The position numbers and the translations under genes were made by a program. Of a stretch of DNA of 64,000 bases, positions 7,042 to 15,640 are shown in pieces (position 1 is the first letter of the stretch; every line of letters begins with the position of its first letter). The stretch is from assembly GCF_018129405.1 (NCBI RefSeq), contig NZ_JAFCLP010000018.1:62001-126000 (forward strand). Reading direction: 5' to 3'. The DNA comes from Bradyrhizobium iriomotense. Lineage in GTDB: Bacteria; Pseudomonadota; Alphaproteobacteria; Rhizobiales; Xanthobacteraceae. The notes beneath the pieces were generated by a model. The model did not search any database and was not told where the DNA came from. It saw nothing but the letters and a program-made list of their open reading frames with translations.

Positions 7042-7860
7042 TTATGGCCCTGGCGTGACGAAGGCCAAGATGATCGTGCCATCGTTGCCAAGCGCAATGT
7101 GCCAGTGCGAGGCCGCGCCACCCTGGTGCCAGACGGAATAGACGTCCTGCCCTTGCGCACCTACTCCGAGAAATTCGATCGAGGTGATCGGACCCAAGTC
7201 GGCAAGGCCGGGTTGCAAACGCGGTAATTGTTTGCGGGTCGCCTCAGCCAAATCCGCGCTCATCTCGCCATAATTGGGCTGGCCCGATGCGACGCTCTCA
7301 ATAAGACGGCGAAGTGCGGCCGCTGTCCCGGGATTGGCGGACCGGGTGCTCATGCGAGTCTGGATCGCGCGCTGGAGGTCTTGCGCCACGGTCGCATCGA
7401 TGCGTGGCATGATGTGATCATTGCCGTGTTGGCGCAGGACCACGGCCGTCGGCGTCCCGTCCGGTCCGAGGGTAAACCGAAGCTCGGCATCGATCTCCCG
7501 CGCAACGAATTCCGTTTCGCCCACCGCCTGGTACGGAGCCGAGCCTTGGCCGCTCAGCCGTCCCGATAGATGGTCCTCGTCACGCATGACGGTAAAAACG
7601 GCATTGTGGAATTGATATGTTCCGGCATAGCGATCCAGAATCGCCTGAGGTAACTGAACTTCTTTGGTCTTTGAGCCAGGCTGGTCCGCTGCGACTTGCT
7701 CCGCGGAGCGAATACGGGCCGCCAGGACATTCCAGTCGGCCAACCCGAATATCTTCGCGACAAGCTCGAGGCTCTCACTGACGGTGAGGGAGACCGAACG
7801 GGCGTCGAGGGCTTCGCGAAGCGTTTGCGCCATAGCTTTGGCGTCGCGGAAATCGCGCAT
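7042..7860 (-). CDS. Protein with glyoxalase-superfamily N-domain and DUF3471-like middle domain
   Basis: About 272 residues. Residues 1-50 (MRDFRDAKAMAQTLREAL through SLELVAKIFGLADWNVLAARI) match the short glyoxalase-related domain found at the N-terminus of alphaproteobacterial serine-hydrolase-like proteins. Residues about 70-140 (ILDRYAGTYQF, MRDEDHLSGRLSGQG, ELRFTLGPDGTPTAVVLRQHG) resemble the beta-barrel DUF3471 domain that follows beta-lactamase-like domains. The catalytic beta-lactamase-like domain is absent. The C-terminal ~110 residues (ADLGPITSIEFLGVGAQGQDVYSVWHQGG) look like another small barrel. The ATG at 7860 was preferred over the longer open frame because homology begins there and GGAACAG precedes it. 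Confidence 0.6.
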   Translation of the reverse strand: MRDFRDAKAMAQTLREALDARSVSLTVSESLELVAKIFGLADWNVLAARIRSAEQVAADQPGSKTKEVQLPQAILDRYAGTYQFHNAVFTVMRDEDHLSGRLSGQGSAPYQAVGETEFVAREIDAELRFTLGPDGTPTAVVLRQHGNDHIMPRIDATVAQDLQRAIQTRMSTRSANPGTAAALRRLIESVASGQPNYGEMSADLAEATRKQLPRLQPGLADLGPITSIEFLGVGAQGQDVYSVWHQGGAASHWHIALGNDGTIILAFVTPGP

Positions 7861-8119
7861 CTTCTGTTCCTTTGCAATACGAACGGAGAATGTCAGAGCT
7901 TGCGTTGCTGACCCGTTCGCTTGAGCAAAGGAAGCGTGCGGCGGTCTGATACACTTCACCATACCCCGAAGGGCGCAAGCGGCAGGCGGCATCTACCCGC
8001 CAAAATTGTGCTTGAGAGCCCCGCGCTTGTCAACCGCGCCATCGATGTCTCTGCCGGGCTGCGTCACTCATTGCTCTGCAATCGATGCAGGCGCGCGCAG
8101 AAGCGTTCCCTCCTACCGG

Positions 8120-8581
8120 TCAGCTCTTCACCGCCCCGCGCAGCAAGCCCTTTAACCCGCTCGGATAGAGGCTCGGGCCGCCGTCCACGTCGAGATCGCC
8201 AAGGTCGAACCAGCGTGCGACGATCTCCTCTCCGTTGTCCTCGCGGAAGTCGATGCGATCCTGGCCGATGAAGGCGCCGTCCGGAAATGCGACCTCGGCG
8301 ATGAACATCACCTCGTGCCCGGTCGATCCCTCGTGCACAAAAATGTTCTCCAGCATCAGCGGCTCGCTTGTGATGGTGACGTCGATGCCGAGCTCTTCGT
8401 TGAATTCCCGCACCAGCGCGGCCCGCCAGCTCTCGCCGAATTCGATCTCGCCGCCGAGCGGACGCACGCCCTTGAGCCGCCCCGCATCGTCCCGAACCTC
8501 CGCCGCCAGCAGCCGTCCGTCCCGCCAGTGCAGGCCGATCGCGACGACGCGGATGTGGGGATGGGGGCGCCAGGTGGTCAT
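8120..8581 (-). CDS. Nudix hydrolase
   Basis: 153 residues with a complete Nudix box GX5EX7REXXEEXGI (GGEIEFGE...REFNEELGI) around residues 43-66, which coordinates Mg for hydrolysis of nucleoside-diphosphate-linked substrates. A strand-rich N-terminus (HIRVVAIGLHWRDGRLLAAEV) and a C-terminal extension complete the fold. The substrate cannot be predicted. The gene stands alone between repeats. Confidence 0.88.
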   Translation of the reverse strand: MTTWRPHPHIRVVAIGLHWRDGRLLAAEVRDDAGRLKGVRPLGGEIEFGESWRAALVREFNEELGIDVTITSEPLMLENIFVHEGSTGHEVMFIAEVAFPDGAFIGQDRIDFREDNGEEIVARWFDLGDLDVDGGPSLYPSGLKGLLRGAVKS

Positions 8582-8636
8582 GGGGGATCGTTAGTCCGCT
8601 TGCTGTCTCCGCGCAACTCGCGTCGCTGTTCATTCC

Positions 8637-8750
8637 GTCTTGCGAGCCAACGGGTCCGCGCAAAGCGCGGCCCGATGACAGGCTCCGCGAAGCAATCCAG
8701 AATCGTTCCGCGGACGCATTCCTGGATTGCTTCGCTGCGCTCGCAATGAC
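8637..8750. repeat. Dispersed palindromic repeat, GTCATTGCGAGC family
   Basis: Inner arms CGAAGCAATCCAG (8688-8700) and CTGGATTGCTTCG (8722-8734), outer ends matching GTC-TTGCGAGC and GCTCGCAATGAC. This is a degenerate copy of the element seen intact at 35685-35762. Confidence 0.75.
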
Positions 8751-8784
8751 GATAGTGAATAATTGCGCACATCCTTTCCCCAAC

Positions 8785-8934
8785 GTCGTCCTGGCGAAAG
8801 CCAGGACCCATTACCCCAGGGAGCAGTTTGGCGAAGGCTGGTGCCGTCGCCGGTACTCGCACCGCCTCTCACCGATGGATCACGCGGTATGGGTCCTGGC
8901 TCCCGTGCGCAATTGCGCACTAGGCCAGGACGAC
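8785..8934. repeat. Dispersed palindromic repeat, GTCGTCCTGGC family
   Basis: Terminal arms GTCGTCCTGGC and GCCAGGACGAC. The interior shares the segments CCCAGGGAG-AGTTTGGCGAAG and GATCACGCGGTATGGGTC with the copy at 38068-38194, which lies in the opposite orientation; so this is a ~130-150 bp element, not only a short hairpin. Confidence 0.75.
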
Positions 8935-8952
8935 ATCGGGGGTGCTGGTCGA

Positions 8953-10044
8953 TCACCCCACCAGATACTTCTTCACCGCCGCCTCGTCCCACGCGATTCC
9001 GTTCCCCGGTTCGTCGCTCGGCAGCGCAAAGCCGTCCTTGATCGTCAGCCGGCTCGCCAGCACCGCATCGGCCCAGTCGACATATTCCAGCCAGTGCGCC
9101 GTCGGCGTCACGCAGAGCAAATGCGCGCTGACTTCCGAGAACAGGTGCGTCGACATCTCGATGCCGGCGGCGTGCGCCAGCGCGGCGGCGCGGAGCCAGC
9201 CGGTGACGCCGCCGATGCGTTGCACGTCGGGCATCACGTAATCGCAGGCCTCCGCCGACAGCGCGGACTGCATCGCAAACGCGCTGTCGAAATTCTCACC
9301 GATCTGGACCGGCGTCCGCAGCGCATCCGCGATGCGGGCGTTCCCGGCATAATCGTCGTGGCGGATCGGCTCCTCGATCCAGAAGAGGCCCTCGTCATCG
9401 AGCATCTCGCCGCGCCGGATCGCCTCGGTGACCGAGAGGGCCTGGTTGTAGTCGCACATCAGCGTCACCTCGTCGCCGACGGCCTTGCGCACCGCGCGCA
9501 CCACGGCGAGGTCCTCCCGCGCGTCGGGCCGGCCGACGCGGATCTTTGCGGCGTGGAAACCCTCGGCCAGCAGCTTGTGCGCTTCTTCCACCGCAGCCGC
9601 CGCCGGCATGATGCCGAGGCCCTTCGAATTATAGGCCCTGACCGGTTTCGGCGCGCCGCCGAGCAGGCGCGCCAGCGGCAGGCCGCGTGTGCGGGCGAGC
9701 GAGTCCCAGGCTGCCATGTCGATGCCGGATTGCGCCAGCCGCTGCAGGCCGGCGAGGCCGAGCAGGGTGAAGCGCTGGGTCAGCTTGCGCTCGATCTCGA
9801 ACGGCAGCAGCTCATCGCCGGTGACGAACTCTGACATTTCGGTGATCATCGCGGTCAGAGGCTTCAATGCCGAGGGTGTGATCGAGAACAAATAGGCATG
9901 CCCCACCGCCCCCCGGTCGGTCTCGCAGTCGATCAGCACCAGCGGCGCCCTGGCGACCGCCCCGGTCGAGGTCTGGAGCGGCAGGTTCATCGGCACGATC
10001 ACGGGGCGCGCGACAAAGCGCTTGATGCGGATGGTCTCGGTCAT
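8953..10044 (-). CDS. Mandelate racemase/muconate lactonizing enzyme family protein
   Basis: A 363-residue enolase-superfamily enzyme. The Mg ligands sit in LMCDYNQ, WIEEPI and QIGENFD, in the order expected for the C-terminal barrel; the base candidates are the K-x-R of AAKIRVGR on strand two and the His of STHLFSEVS on strand seven, a mandelate-racemase-like pair. The N-terminal capping domain (TGAVARAPLVLIDCETDRGAVGHAY) is complete. Such enzymes abstract a proton alpha to a carboxylate to racemise or dehydrate acids; the substrate is unknown. The ATG at 10044 was chosen where homology begins. Confidence 0.88.
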   Translation of the reverse strand: MTETIRIKRFVARPVIVPMNLPLQTSTGAVARAPLVLIDCETDRGAVGHAYLFSITPSALKPLTAMITEMSEFVTGDELLPFEIERKLTQRFTLLGLAGLQRLAQSGIDMAAWDSLARTRGLPLARLLGGAPKPVRAYNSKGLGIMPAAAAVEEAHKLLAEGFHAAKIRVGRPDAREDLAVVRAVRKAVGDEVTLMCDYNQALSVTEAIRRGEMLDDEGLFWIEEPIRHDDYAGNARIADALRTPVQIGENFDSAFAMQSALSAEACDYVMPDVQRIGGVTGWLRAAALAHAAGIEMSTHLFSEVSAHLLCVTPTAHWLEYVDWADAVLASRLTIKDGFALPSDEPGNGIAWDEAAVKKYLVG

Positions 10045-10235
10045 GGCACTGGTTCCGGAATGATCAACGCAGGTTGATGGCGATCTTAAACATTCGTCAT
10101 GAAACGAAAAGACGCCTGGTGCGACCACCATAAAATGGGGTTGCGCGGGCCTGCTTTTATTGGCTCTGTGCCGCCGCAGGCTGTGCCGCAAATCCGCGTG
10201 ATCTGCGACAAGATCGGATACAACGGAGCCACAGG

Positions 10236-11798
10236 GTGAAACAACAGATATCCGAAGAACAGCGCAAGAGCGGCGTGCTGACCGGTGCCGCGATCGCTTT
10301 CCTGCTGCTCGCTCTGCCGCTGGCGGTGTGGCTGGACCTGACCGAGCTCTCCAAGACCGCGCTGCGCCGGCAGGCCGCCGATCTCAATTCGGTGATCACC
10401 AGCGTGCGCAGCTATTACGCGACCAATGTGGTCGGGCGGGTGCTCGCCAACCCCAATGGCACGACCAGGGTGGTGCACAATTATGAATCTGTTCCCGGCG
10501 CGATCCCGATCCCGGCGACGCTGTCGCTCGAGCTCGGCCGGGTGATCGGCGCGCAGCAGGAGAACATCACCTATCGCTTCGTCTCGGACTTCCCGTTCCA
10601 GAACCGCGCCCCGCACCAGCTCGACAAGTTCGAGAAGGACGCGCTCGATGCGCTGCGCAAGGACCCCGAACAGAAGATCGTGGAGACCGAGACCTCGCTG
10701 TTCTCCGACAAGGTCCGCCTGATCGCGCCTGTCACCATGGGGCCGGCCTGCGTCAGCTGCCACAACAGCCACCCCGAGAGCCCGAAGAAGGACTGGAAGG
10801 TCGGCGATGTCAGAGGTATCCAGGAGGTGATCATTGCCCAGCCGATAGCCGCCAACATCTTCTCGTTCAAGTTCCTGCTGGCCTATTTCCTGATCGCCGC
10901 GGGCAGCGGGCTATCGTTCCTGTCGCTGCAGCGCCGCCAGGCGCGCCGCATCAAGACCATGAACAAGGAGCTCGAATCCGCCAACGACTTCCTGGCGTCG
11001 CTGTCGATGAAGATCTCGCGCTATATCCCGCCACAGGTCTACAAGAGCATCTTCTCCGGCCAGAAGGACGTCACCATCCACACCGAGCGCAAGAAGCTGA
11101 CCATCTTCTTCTCCGACATCCAGAATTTCACGGCGACCGCGGAGCGGCTTCAGCCGGAGCAACTGACGCAGCTCCTCAACGAATATTTCACCGAGATGTC
11201 TACGATCGCCCTCGAATATGGCGGCACCGTCGACAAGTTCATCGGCGATGCCATGCTGATCTTCTTCGGCGATCCCGAGACCAGGGGCGACCGCGCCGAT
11301 GCGCAGGCTTGTCTGCAGATGGCCTGGCGCATGCAGCAGCGCCTTGCCGAGCTCAACGCGAAATGGCGCGCCTCCGGCATCGAGCAGCCGTTCCGCTCGC
11401 GCATGGGCATCAATTCCGGCTATTGCAATGTCGGCAATTTCGGCAGCACCGACCGCATGGACTACACCATCATCGGCGCCGAAGCGAACCTCGCCGCCCG
11501 TCTGCAATCCATCGCCGAGCCCGGCGGCATCGTGCTGAGCTACGAGACCTTCGCCCTCGTCAGCGGCATCGTCCGCGCCCACGCGCTGCCCGCAATCACG
11601 ATGAAGGGCATCAGCCGCGAGGTCATTCCCTATTCGGTCGACGCGCTGAACGACGCCGCGGCGGAGAAAAGCGGCATCATCACCGAGCGCGCGCCGGGGC
11701 TGGAGCTCTATCTCGATCCGGCCGTGGTGAAGTCGGGCGACACCGCACGGGTGCGCTCGCTGCTGGAGAACGCACTGGCCTCGCTGAAGCCGGCGTGA
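10236..11798 (+). CDS. Membrane-bound class III nucleotide cyclase with periplasmic heme-type (Tll0287-like) sensor domain
   Basis: 520 residues. A first membrane helix (about 13-33), a periplasmic domain (about 35-205) ending in the c-type heme motif C-V-S-C-H-N (in GPACVSCHNSHPESPKKDW, matching DUF3365/Tll0287-like domains), a second helix (about 208-230), a linker, and a class III cyclase catalytic domain (about 285-470). One metal-binding Asp sits in FFSDIQNFTA and another in DKFIGDAMLIFFG, with the Lys of VDKF present and NLAAR retaining transition-state Asn and Arg. The usual second purine-reading Asp of IGD-x-x-N is replaced (IGAEAN). It probably makes cAMP or cGMP in response to redox, NO or ligand binding at heme. 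The start is GTG at 10236 with upstream CGGAG. Confidence 0.85.
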   Translation: MKQQISEEQRKSGVLTGAAIAFLLLALPLAVWLDLTELSKTALRRQAADLNSVITSVRSYYATNVVGRVLANPNGTTRVVHNYESVPGAIPIPATLSLELGRVIGAQQENITYRFVSDFPFQNRAPHQLDKFEKDALDALRKDPEQKIVETETSLFSDKVRLIAPVTMGPACVSCHNSHPESPKKDWKVGDVRGIQEVIIAQPIAANIFSFKFLLAYFLIAAGSGLSFLSLQRRQARRIKTMNKELESANDFLASLSMKISRYIPPQVYKSIFSGQKDVTIHTERKKLTIFFSDIQNFTATAERLQPEQLTQLLNEYFTEMSTIALEYGGTVDKFIGDAMLIFFGDPETRGDRADAQACLQMAWRMQQRLAELNAKWRASGIEQPFRSRMGINSGYCNVGNFGSTDRMDYTIIGAEANLAARLQSIAEPGGIVLSYETFALVSGIVRAHALPAITMKGISREVIPYSVDALNDAAAEKSGIITERAPGLELYLDPAVVKSGDTARVRSLLENALASLKPA

Positions 11799-11807
11799 GG
11801 GGACTTT

Positions 11808-11847
11808 CTTACCATCCCCTGGAGGGGGCCCTCAAGGGGAGGGTAAG
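11808..11847. terminator. Bidirectional terminator-like hairpin between convergent genes
   Basis: Arms CTTACCATCCCCT (11808-11820) and AGGGGAGGGTAAG (11835-11847) pair with a single mismatch, between the ends of the cyclase gene (+) and the binding-protein gene (-). The T content beside it is low, so it may act as a stability hairpin rather than a strict intrinsic terminator. Confidence 0.6.
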
Positions 11848-11856
11848 AGTCTAACC

Positions 11857-13083
11857 TCACCGCGCCGCGCCCTCCGTGAACGCCGTCTCGATCACCTCGC
11901 CAAACGGCTGCCACGAGCGGCCGTCGAACTGGACGAGCCGCATCTGCTTGATCGGCAGATAGCGGTCGGGCGAGGTGTTCATCCTGATATTGGGCAAGGC
12001 GACCGACGGCTGATAGTCCCTGAGCGAGGCCGCCTGCCGCATGATATTGTCGCGCGAAAAATCGTCGCCGCATTGCTTCAGCACCTGCGTCAGCGCCTCG
12101 GCCGCGGCGTAGCCGTAGACCGCCGCGCTGCTGTTGGTGCTTTCAATCTGATGGTACCTGTCCATGAACGTGAACCATTCCTTCATCGCGGGATCGTCTT
12201 TCCAGGCGGGATCGCTTGGATCCTTCAGGAAGGCCGCCGAGATCACGCCAGCCGAATTCTCCAGGCCCGCTGGCGCCATCGCATTGGCGATCGTGGCCGA
12301 GGCATCGTTCACGATGAAGACCGGGCGCCATTTGAGCGACGCCGCGAGCTTGATCACCTTGGACGCGGTCGACGGTACGCCGAGAAAGACGAAAATGTCG
12401 GCGCCCGCGCGCTTGAGGATCGAGACGTGGCCTTCGAGATGCTCGTCGTTGATGTCGAAGGCGATGTCGACGAGGACGTGACGGTTCAGGTCGCCGAGCC
12501 CTTCCTGGATGCCCTTGTAGAGCTGGCGCCCGAACTGGTCGTTCTGCCAGAGCACGACGATCTTCTTCCTGGGATAATAGGCCTGGATGTAGTTGGCGTA
12601 GATGCGCCCCTCCGACCGGAACGACGGCTGCCAGCCCATGGTCCAGGGAAAGGCCCTGGCCTGGCTCAGCTCCTCGTCGCCGGAGGCGACGAACAGCTGC
12701 GGGATCTTCTTCTCGTTCAGGTACCAGCGCGTGGCGATGTTGCCGGGCGTGCCGAACGAGCCGAACATCACATGCACGTCGTCCTTCTCGACCAGGCCGC
12801 GCGTCAGCTCCAGCGCGGTCGCCGGATCGGAATTGTCGTCGCGGGTGATGAAGCGGATCTTGCGGCCGTTGATGCCGCCGCGCGCGTTGATCATGTCGAA
12901 ATAGGCGGCTTCCGCCTGGCCGATCGCGCCGAATTCCGAGAGCGGTCCCGAATACGGCATGACATTGCCGATGCGGATTTCCTTGTCGCTTGCCGGTTGA
13001 TCCGAGTGCTGTTGCTGCGACATCGCGCCGAGCGATGCGATGGCAATCATGGACACGAACAGCATCCTGCCGATGACGCGCAT
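11857..13083 (-). CDS. Branched-chain amino acid-type ABC transporter substrate-binding protein
   Basis: About 408 residues, a type I periplasmic binding protein of the LivJ class. A signal peptide (MRVIGRMLFVSMIAIASLGAMS) precedes IRIGNVMPYSGPLSEFGAIGQAEAAYFDMINARGGINGRKI, the characteristic start of the family; VHVMFGSFGTPGNIA and the later hinge segments follow. Family members bind branched-chain amino acids, amides, urea or aromatic acids. No permease or ATPase genes adjoin, so it is an orphan receptor. The ATG at 13083 fits the signal peptide better than the longer open frame. Confidence 0.88.
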   Translation of the reverse strand: MRVIGRMLFVSMIAIASLGAMSQQQHSDQPASDKEIRIGNVMPYSGPLSEFGAIGQAEAAYFDMINARGGINGRKIRFITRDDNSDPATALELTRGLVEKDDVHVMFGSFGTPGNIATRWYLNEKKIPQLFVASGDEELSQARAFPWTMGWQPSFRSEGRIYANYIQAYYPRKKIVVLWQNDQFGRQLYKGIQEGLGDLNRHVLVDIAFDINDEHLEGHVSILKRAGADIFVFLGVPSTASKVIKLAASLKWRPVFIVNDASATIANAMAPAGLENSAGVISAAFLKDPSDPAWKDDPAMKEWFTFMDRYHQIESTNSSAAVYGYAAAEALTQVLKQCGDDFSRDNIMRQAASLRDYQPSVALPNIRMNTSPDRYLPIKQMRLVQFDGRSWQPFGEVIETAFTEGAAR

Positions 13084-13515
13084 GTTCGAACCCTTGTCGT
13101 TGGCCCCCAACGAGGTCGTCTCAATCCGCACCAAGGCCGCTTGATCTAGGTCAAGCGTTTGTCAATCGTGTGGCTGGGTCGCCCGCTTCAATGCGGCGCA
13201 GCCGGCAGTGCGGGCGAAAGCGGCAGGCGTGCTGACGCGCCGACGATCGCTTATGGCTTTTGGCAACGCCTGACCGCGCGCCTCGTCCTTCGAGACGACC
13301 GCTTCCAGCGGTCTCCTCAGGATGAGGCTAAGCAGCACCGTGCCCGTTGAAAACTGCTGCCACGCAATCCCGTCCTCATCCTGAGGAGCCCGCCCAAAGC
13401 GAGCGTCTCGAAGGATGGCCGCAGGAACCGCTCTCAAGTCCGATTGCCGGTCTTGTGGGAAAGAGCAGTGGAGGGGTAGCCCAGCAAAATGGTGAGACGG
13501 CGCCGCAATCGCCCG
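13084..13515. other. Gene-free stretch left of the AIPR island
   Basis: 432 bp without a supported gene. 13281-13418 is a palindromic repeat (separate entry). The last ~95 bp before the island's left direct repeat show no recognisable feature; no integrase or tRNA remnant was seen. Confidence 0.55.
13281..13418. repeat. Dispersed palindromic repeat, CCTTCGAGACG family
   Basis: The left side has CCTTCGAGACG and CTCCTCAGGATGAGG; the right side has CTCATCCTGAGGAG and CGTCTCGAAGGATGG in inverted order. This nested palindrome resembles a repeat widespread in Bradyrhizobium intergenic regions (recalled, not searched). Confidence 0.65.
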
Positions 13516-13626
13516 CTACGGCAGCCTGCGCGCCTCGAGCTGATGCACCAGCAGCAGCGTCGGTTCGGCGAGGCTGTCGCCGGAGCCGTCCAGCCCAAAC
13601 GCTGCGGCAATGCCGTCGCGGCTGCG
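13516..13626 (-). repeat. Left direct repeat: duplicated 3' end of the esterase-like gene
   Basis: 111 bp aligned without gaps to 15641-15751 with about seven mismatches (roughly 94% identity). It encodes the last 36 codons of the hydrolase, including LLLVHQLEAR and the TAG stop, in the same orientation, then loses all similarity at 13627. It is therefore a severed gene tail, and with the right copy it brackets the AIPR gene. Confidence 0.9.
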
Positions 13627-13656
13627 TATACCAATTCGTCTGATTTGGAAGCGCTA

Positions 13657-14478
13657 TCATCCAGCGTTTTCGTTCTTGGGGCTTTCATTCCAAGGGAAAT
13701 TGAAAATGCCTTGTTCAGGAGTAGCTAAACTTGCCTTCGGAGAAACTGGCTTTCTGTAGTCCGCTGCGAGTCTCTCACATTTAGATAGATTTTTGCTGAG
13801 AGGGGCCGGGTAGTCGTTGGGGTGCTCTCGCTCCAGGTATTCGATCAGCTTTTTGAAGACAGGCAAAACGGCGGTTCGCGCAGCCAATACGATCTCGGAG
13901 TCTGGCACATTATCGTGATTTAGCGGCTTCACCGAAGAGTCTTGGAATACGAGGTGTAGGATGACACGGTTCATATGCACTGCAACCAGCTCAGCACGCG
14001 GCAATTCTGTCATTCTTAGTTTCTGCAGCTCTTCATCCACCGCTCGCATGACTAGAACACATCGCCAGACACGCGCTGTTGTAAGCTCGCTGGGAAAAAT
14101 ATCGGTGTACGGAGCGAGGTCGGTGTTGGCCCAAAGCGCACCGATCTCTCGTTTGACTTGAACAGCCAAATGTATAGAAGCCGCGCAGCCGAGCGCCTGC
14201 GTAGCTTCGACAATGCTGCACCCCTCCTCGCCCCTCGGTTCTGGTTCGCCGGATTTATAAACGTACTTGCGGCGATCCAAGGCAAAATCAGTTGCAAGCC
14301 GGTGTTGAAGTGGATCCATCGCCGCGAATTCGCGGTTGCTTACCGCATTCTGCAGATTTGCGGCCCGAGTGATCCGCCTGCCGAAATCTGGAGGACACTT
14401 TTCTAGAGAAATGATTCTAATCTGGACCCAGCCGGTGGGAGGGGAGGGCTGGATCCATCCGGGATTCCGCCAATGATA
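13657..14478 (-). pseudogene. AIPR family protein, C-terminal part (out of frame with N-terminal part)
   Basis: This frame is open from 14478 to the TGA at 13657; an internal ATG at 14319 would give 220 residues. It carries the second half of the AIPR domain: IRIISLEKCPPDFGRRITRA and AANLQNAVSNREFAAMDPLQ (the family's N-x-QN...RDF-x-ALD-x-Q block), KYVYKSGEPEPRGEEGCSIVEA, and VQVKREIGALWAN. It continues the upstream fragment after a net one-base loss between 14478 and 14405. Joined, the two make about 591 residues, a normal AIPR length. Expressed alone from the internal ATG it would lack the nuclease-like part. Confidence 0.8.
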
Positions 14479-15431
14479 TTACCAATGCTGCCAACCGTTT
14501 GAGCTCCGTTGACGATGCTTACACCGTTGCAAGTAAAGACGCCCACTCTGTGCTCAGGTGATCCTGCAAGGCCTCGAACAACGTTGTCGCAGATAACGGT
14601 GATGCCATTGTTGAAATACCAAAAGTGCTCGGGTTCATCGACAAGGGTTTGTTTCAAGGCCTCGTTGACATCAGAACTGTGATAAAACAAACGCAAATTT
14701 TGGGTGAATAGGAAGTTGGCATGTTTCTTCCACCATTCAGCGATTTCGCCGACGTGCACGTAGCCGTAGTAGGCTAGAAACGGTTTTTCGACCGACCCCC
14801 ATTGATTTAGACCGATCTGCAGATTGATTTTTTGAGGCTTCGACTCCGAAGTGATTAGTTCGTAAGCGCCAGTCTGGTCGAGGTGCTCGCCGATGGCGGC
14901 GGGGACGGGATCGTTTAGCTCCGCGACCAGGTCGTCGACGCGCCTGACGACGTGTGCATGTGTCGGCTGGTTCGCCGAGTGAATAGTGATTAGCCGGATC
15001 CGGATCTGTCGATCCGCATATAGTGCGGTGCGAATTTCAGCTTCCTTGTTCTTGATCCTTTCATTGAACCGATCAAAGCGACAGGAAAGCAGATCTCGGA
15101 CGCCTGCGACAAACTTACCTGTACCTTCTAGGTCTATCGGTTTGTTGCCGGTATCGCTCCATTTAGACTGCACAAGGAAGAGGGTGTCCGTTCTCGGCTC
15201 AAACCGAATGGCGTCGATACCGCCGTCGTGGAATCCATCTGTGACGGCTCCCCCCGCCACGTCAGCCTCTACTCCAGAAAGGCTCTTGATACATAGCGCG
15301 GCGAGCGCCCTCGAGAGGAATGCCTGTCTGACCTCCTCCTGAGGCTTCGCGGCATAGTCCGACATGTCAATTTTGCCGGTAAATTGCTGTTCCAGAACGC
15401 TCCGGATCCGGTTCAGCGTCAGCTGAGTCAT
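14403..15431 (-). pseudogene. AIPR (abortive infection/phage resistance) family protein, N-terminal part, frameshifted
   Basis: 342 codons before a premature TAG. Residues about 60-95 carry a PD-(D/E)XK-like nuclease signature: GFHDGGIDAIRF (Asp73) followed by FLVQSKW (Gln88-x-Lys90). Residues about 275-326 hold the AIPR hallmarks FWYFNNGITVICD and NGVSIVNGAQTVGSI. The last ~17 residues (SSPPLPPAGSRLESFL) are out-of-frame sequence; the proper continuation is in the other frame from 14478 onward. The break falls in or near the C-rich tract at about 14428-14446. AGGGGA precedes the ATG. AIPR proteins are linked to phage abortive infection and often travel on mobile islands. It may be inactive, a sequencing error, or rarely rescued by slippage. 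Confidence 0.82.
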
Positions 15432-15640
15432 GACGAAAGCATCCCCTGGTTGAGATCAGGAAGCATATCGCCCAGACTGGCGTTCAATCAACGCAGTAAC
15501 TTTAATCCTTGCTGGCCAAAGCGGGCTCCCGGACGGCTGAGCCGGCCACAATACCGGCAGTCCGGTTCTTTCATACCCGATTGTCCTGCCTAGGCACGAA
15601 GATAATGCCGCCAAATAAAGTGTCGCCGACAGCACGCCGT

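Larger units (their letters stand above)
8582..8952. other. Intergenic region filled with palindromic repeats
   Basis: No gene is seen in these 371 bp. Two different dispersed repeats occupy most of it (8637-8750 and 8785-8934, listed separately); the remaining ~50 bp show nothing recognisable. Confidence 0.7.

Noticed and set aside
8746-9834. 362-codon plus-strand frame opposite the enolase-superfamily gene
   Set aside because: Runs through a palindromic repeat and then antisense to a well-supported gene.
12073-13149. 358-codon plus-strand frame opposite the LivJ-type binding protein
   Set aside because: Shadow of the true minus-strand gene; unlikely composition and no family resemblance.
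14405-14478. Programmed -1 ribosomal frameshift joining the AIPR halves
   Set aside because: No slippery heptamer is in the zero frame; a simple indel in a C-rich run explains the break better.
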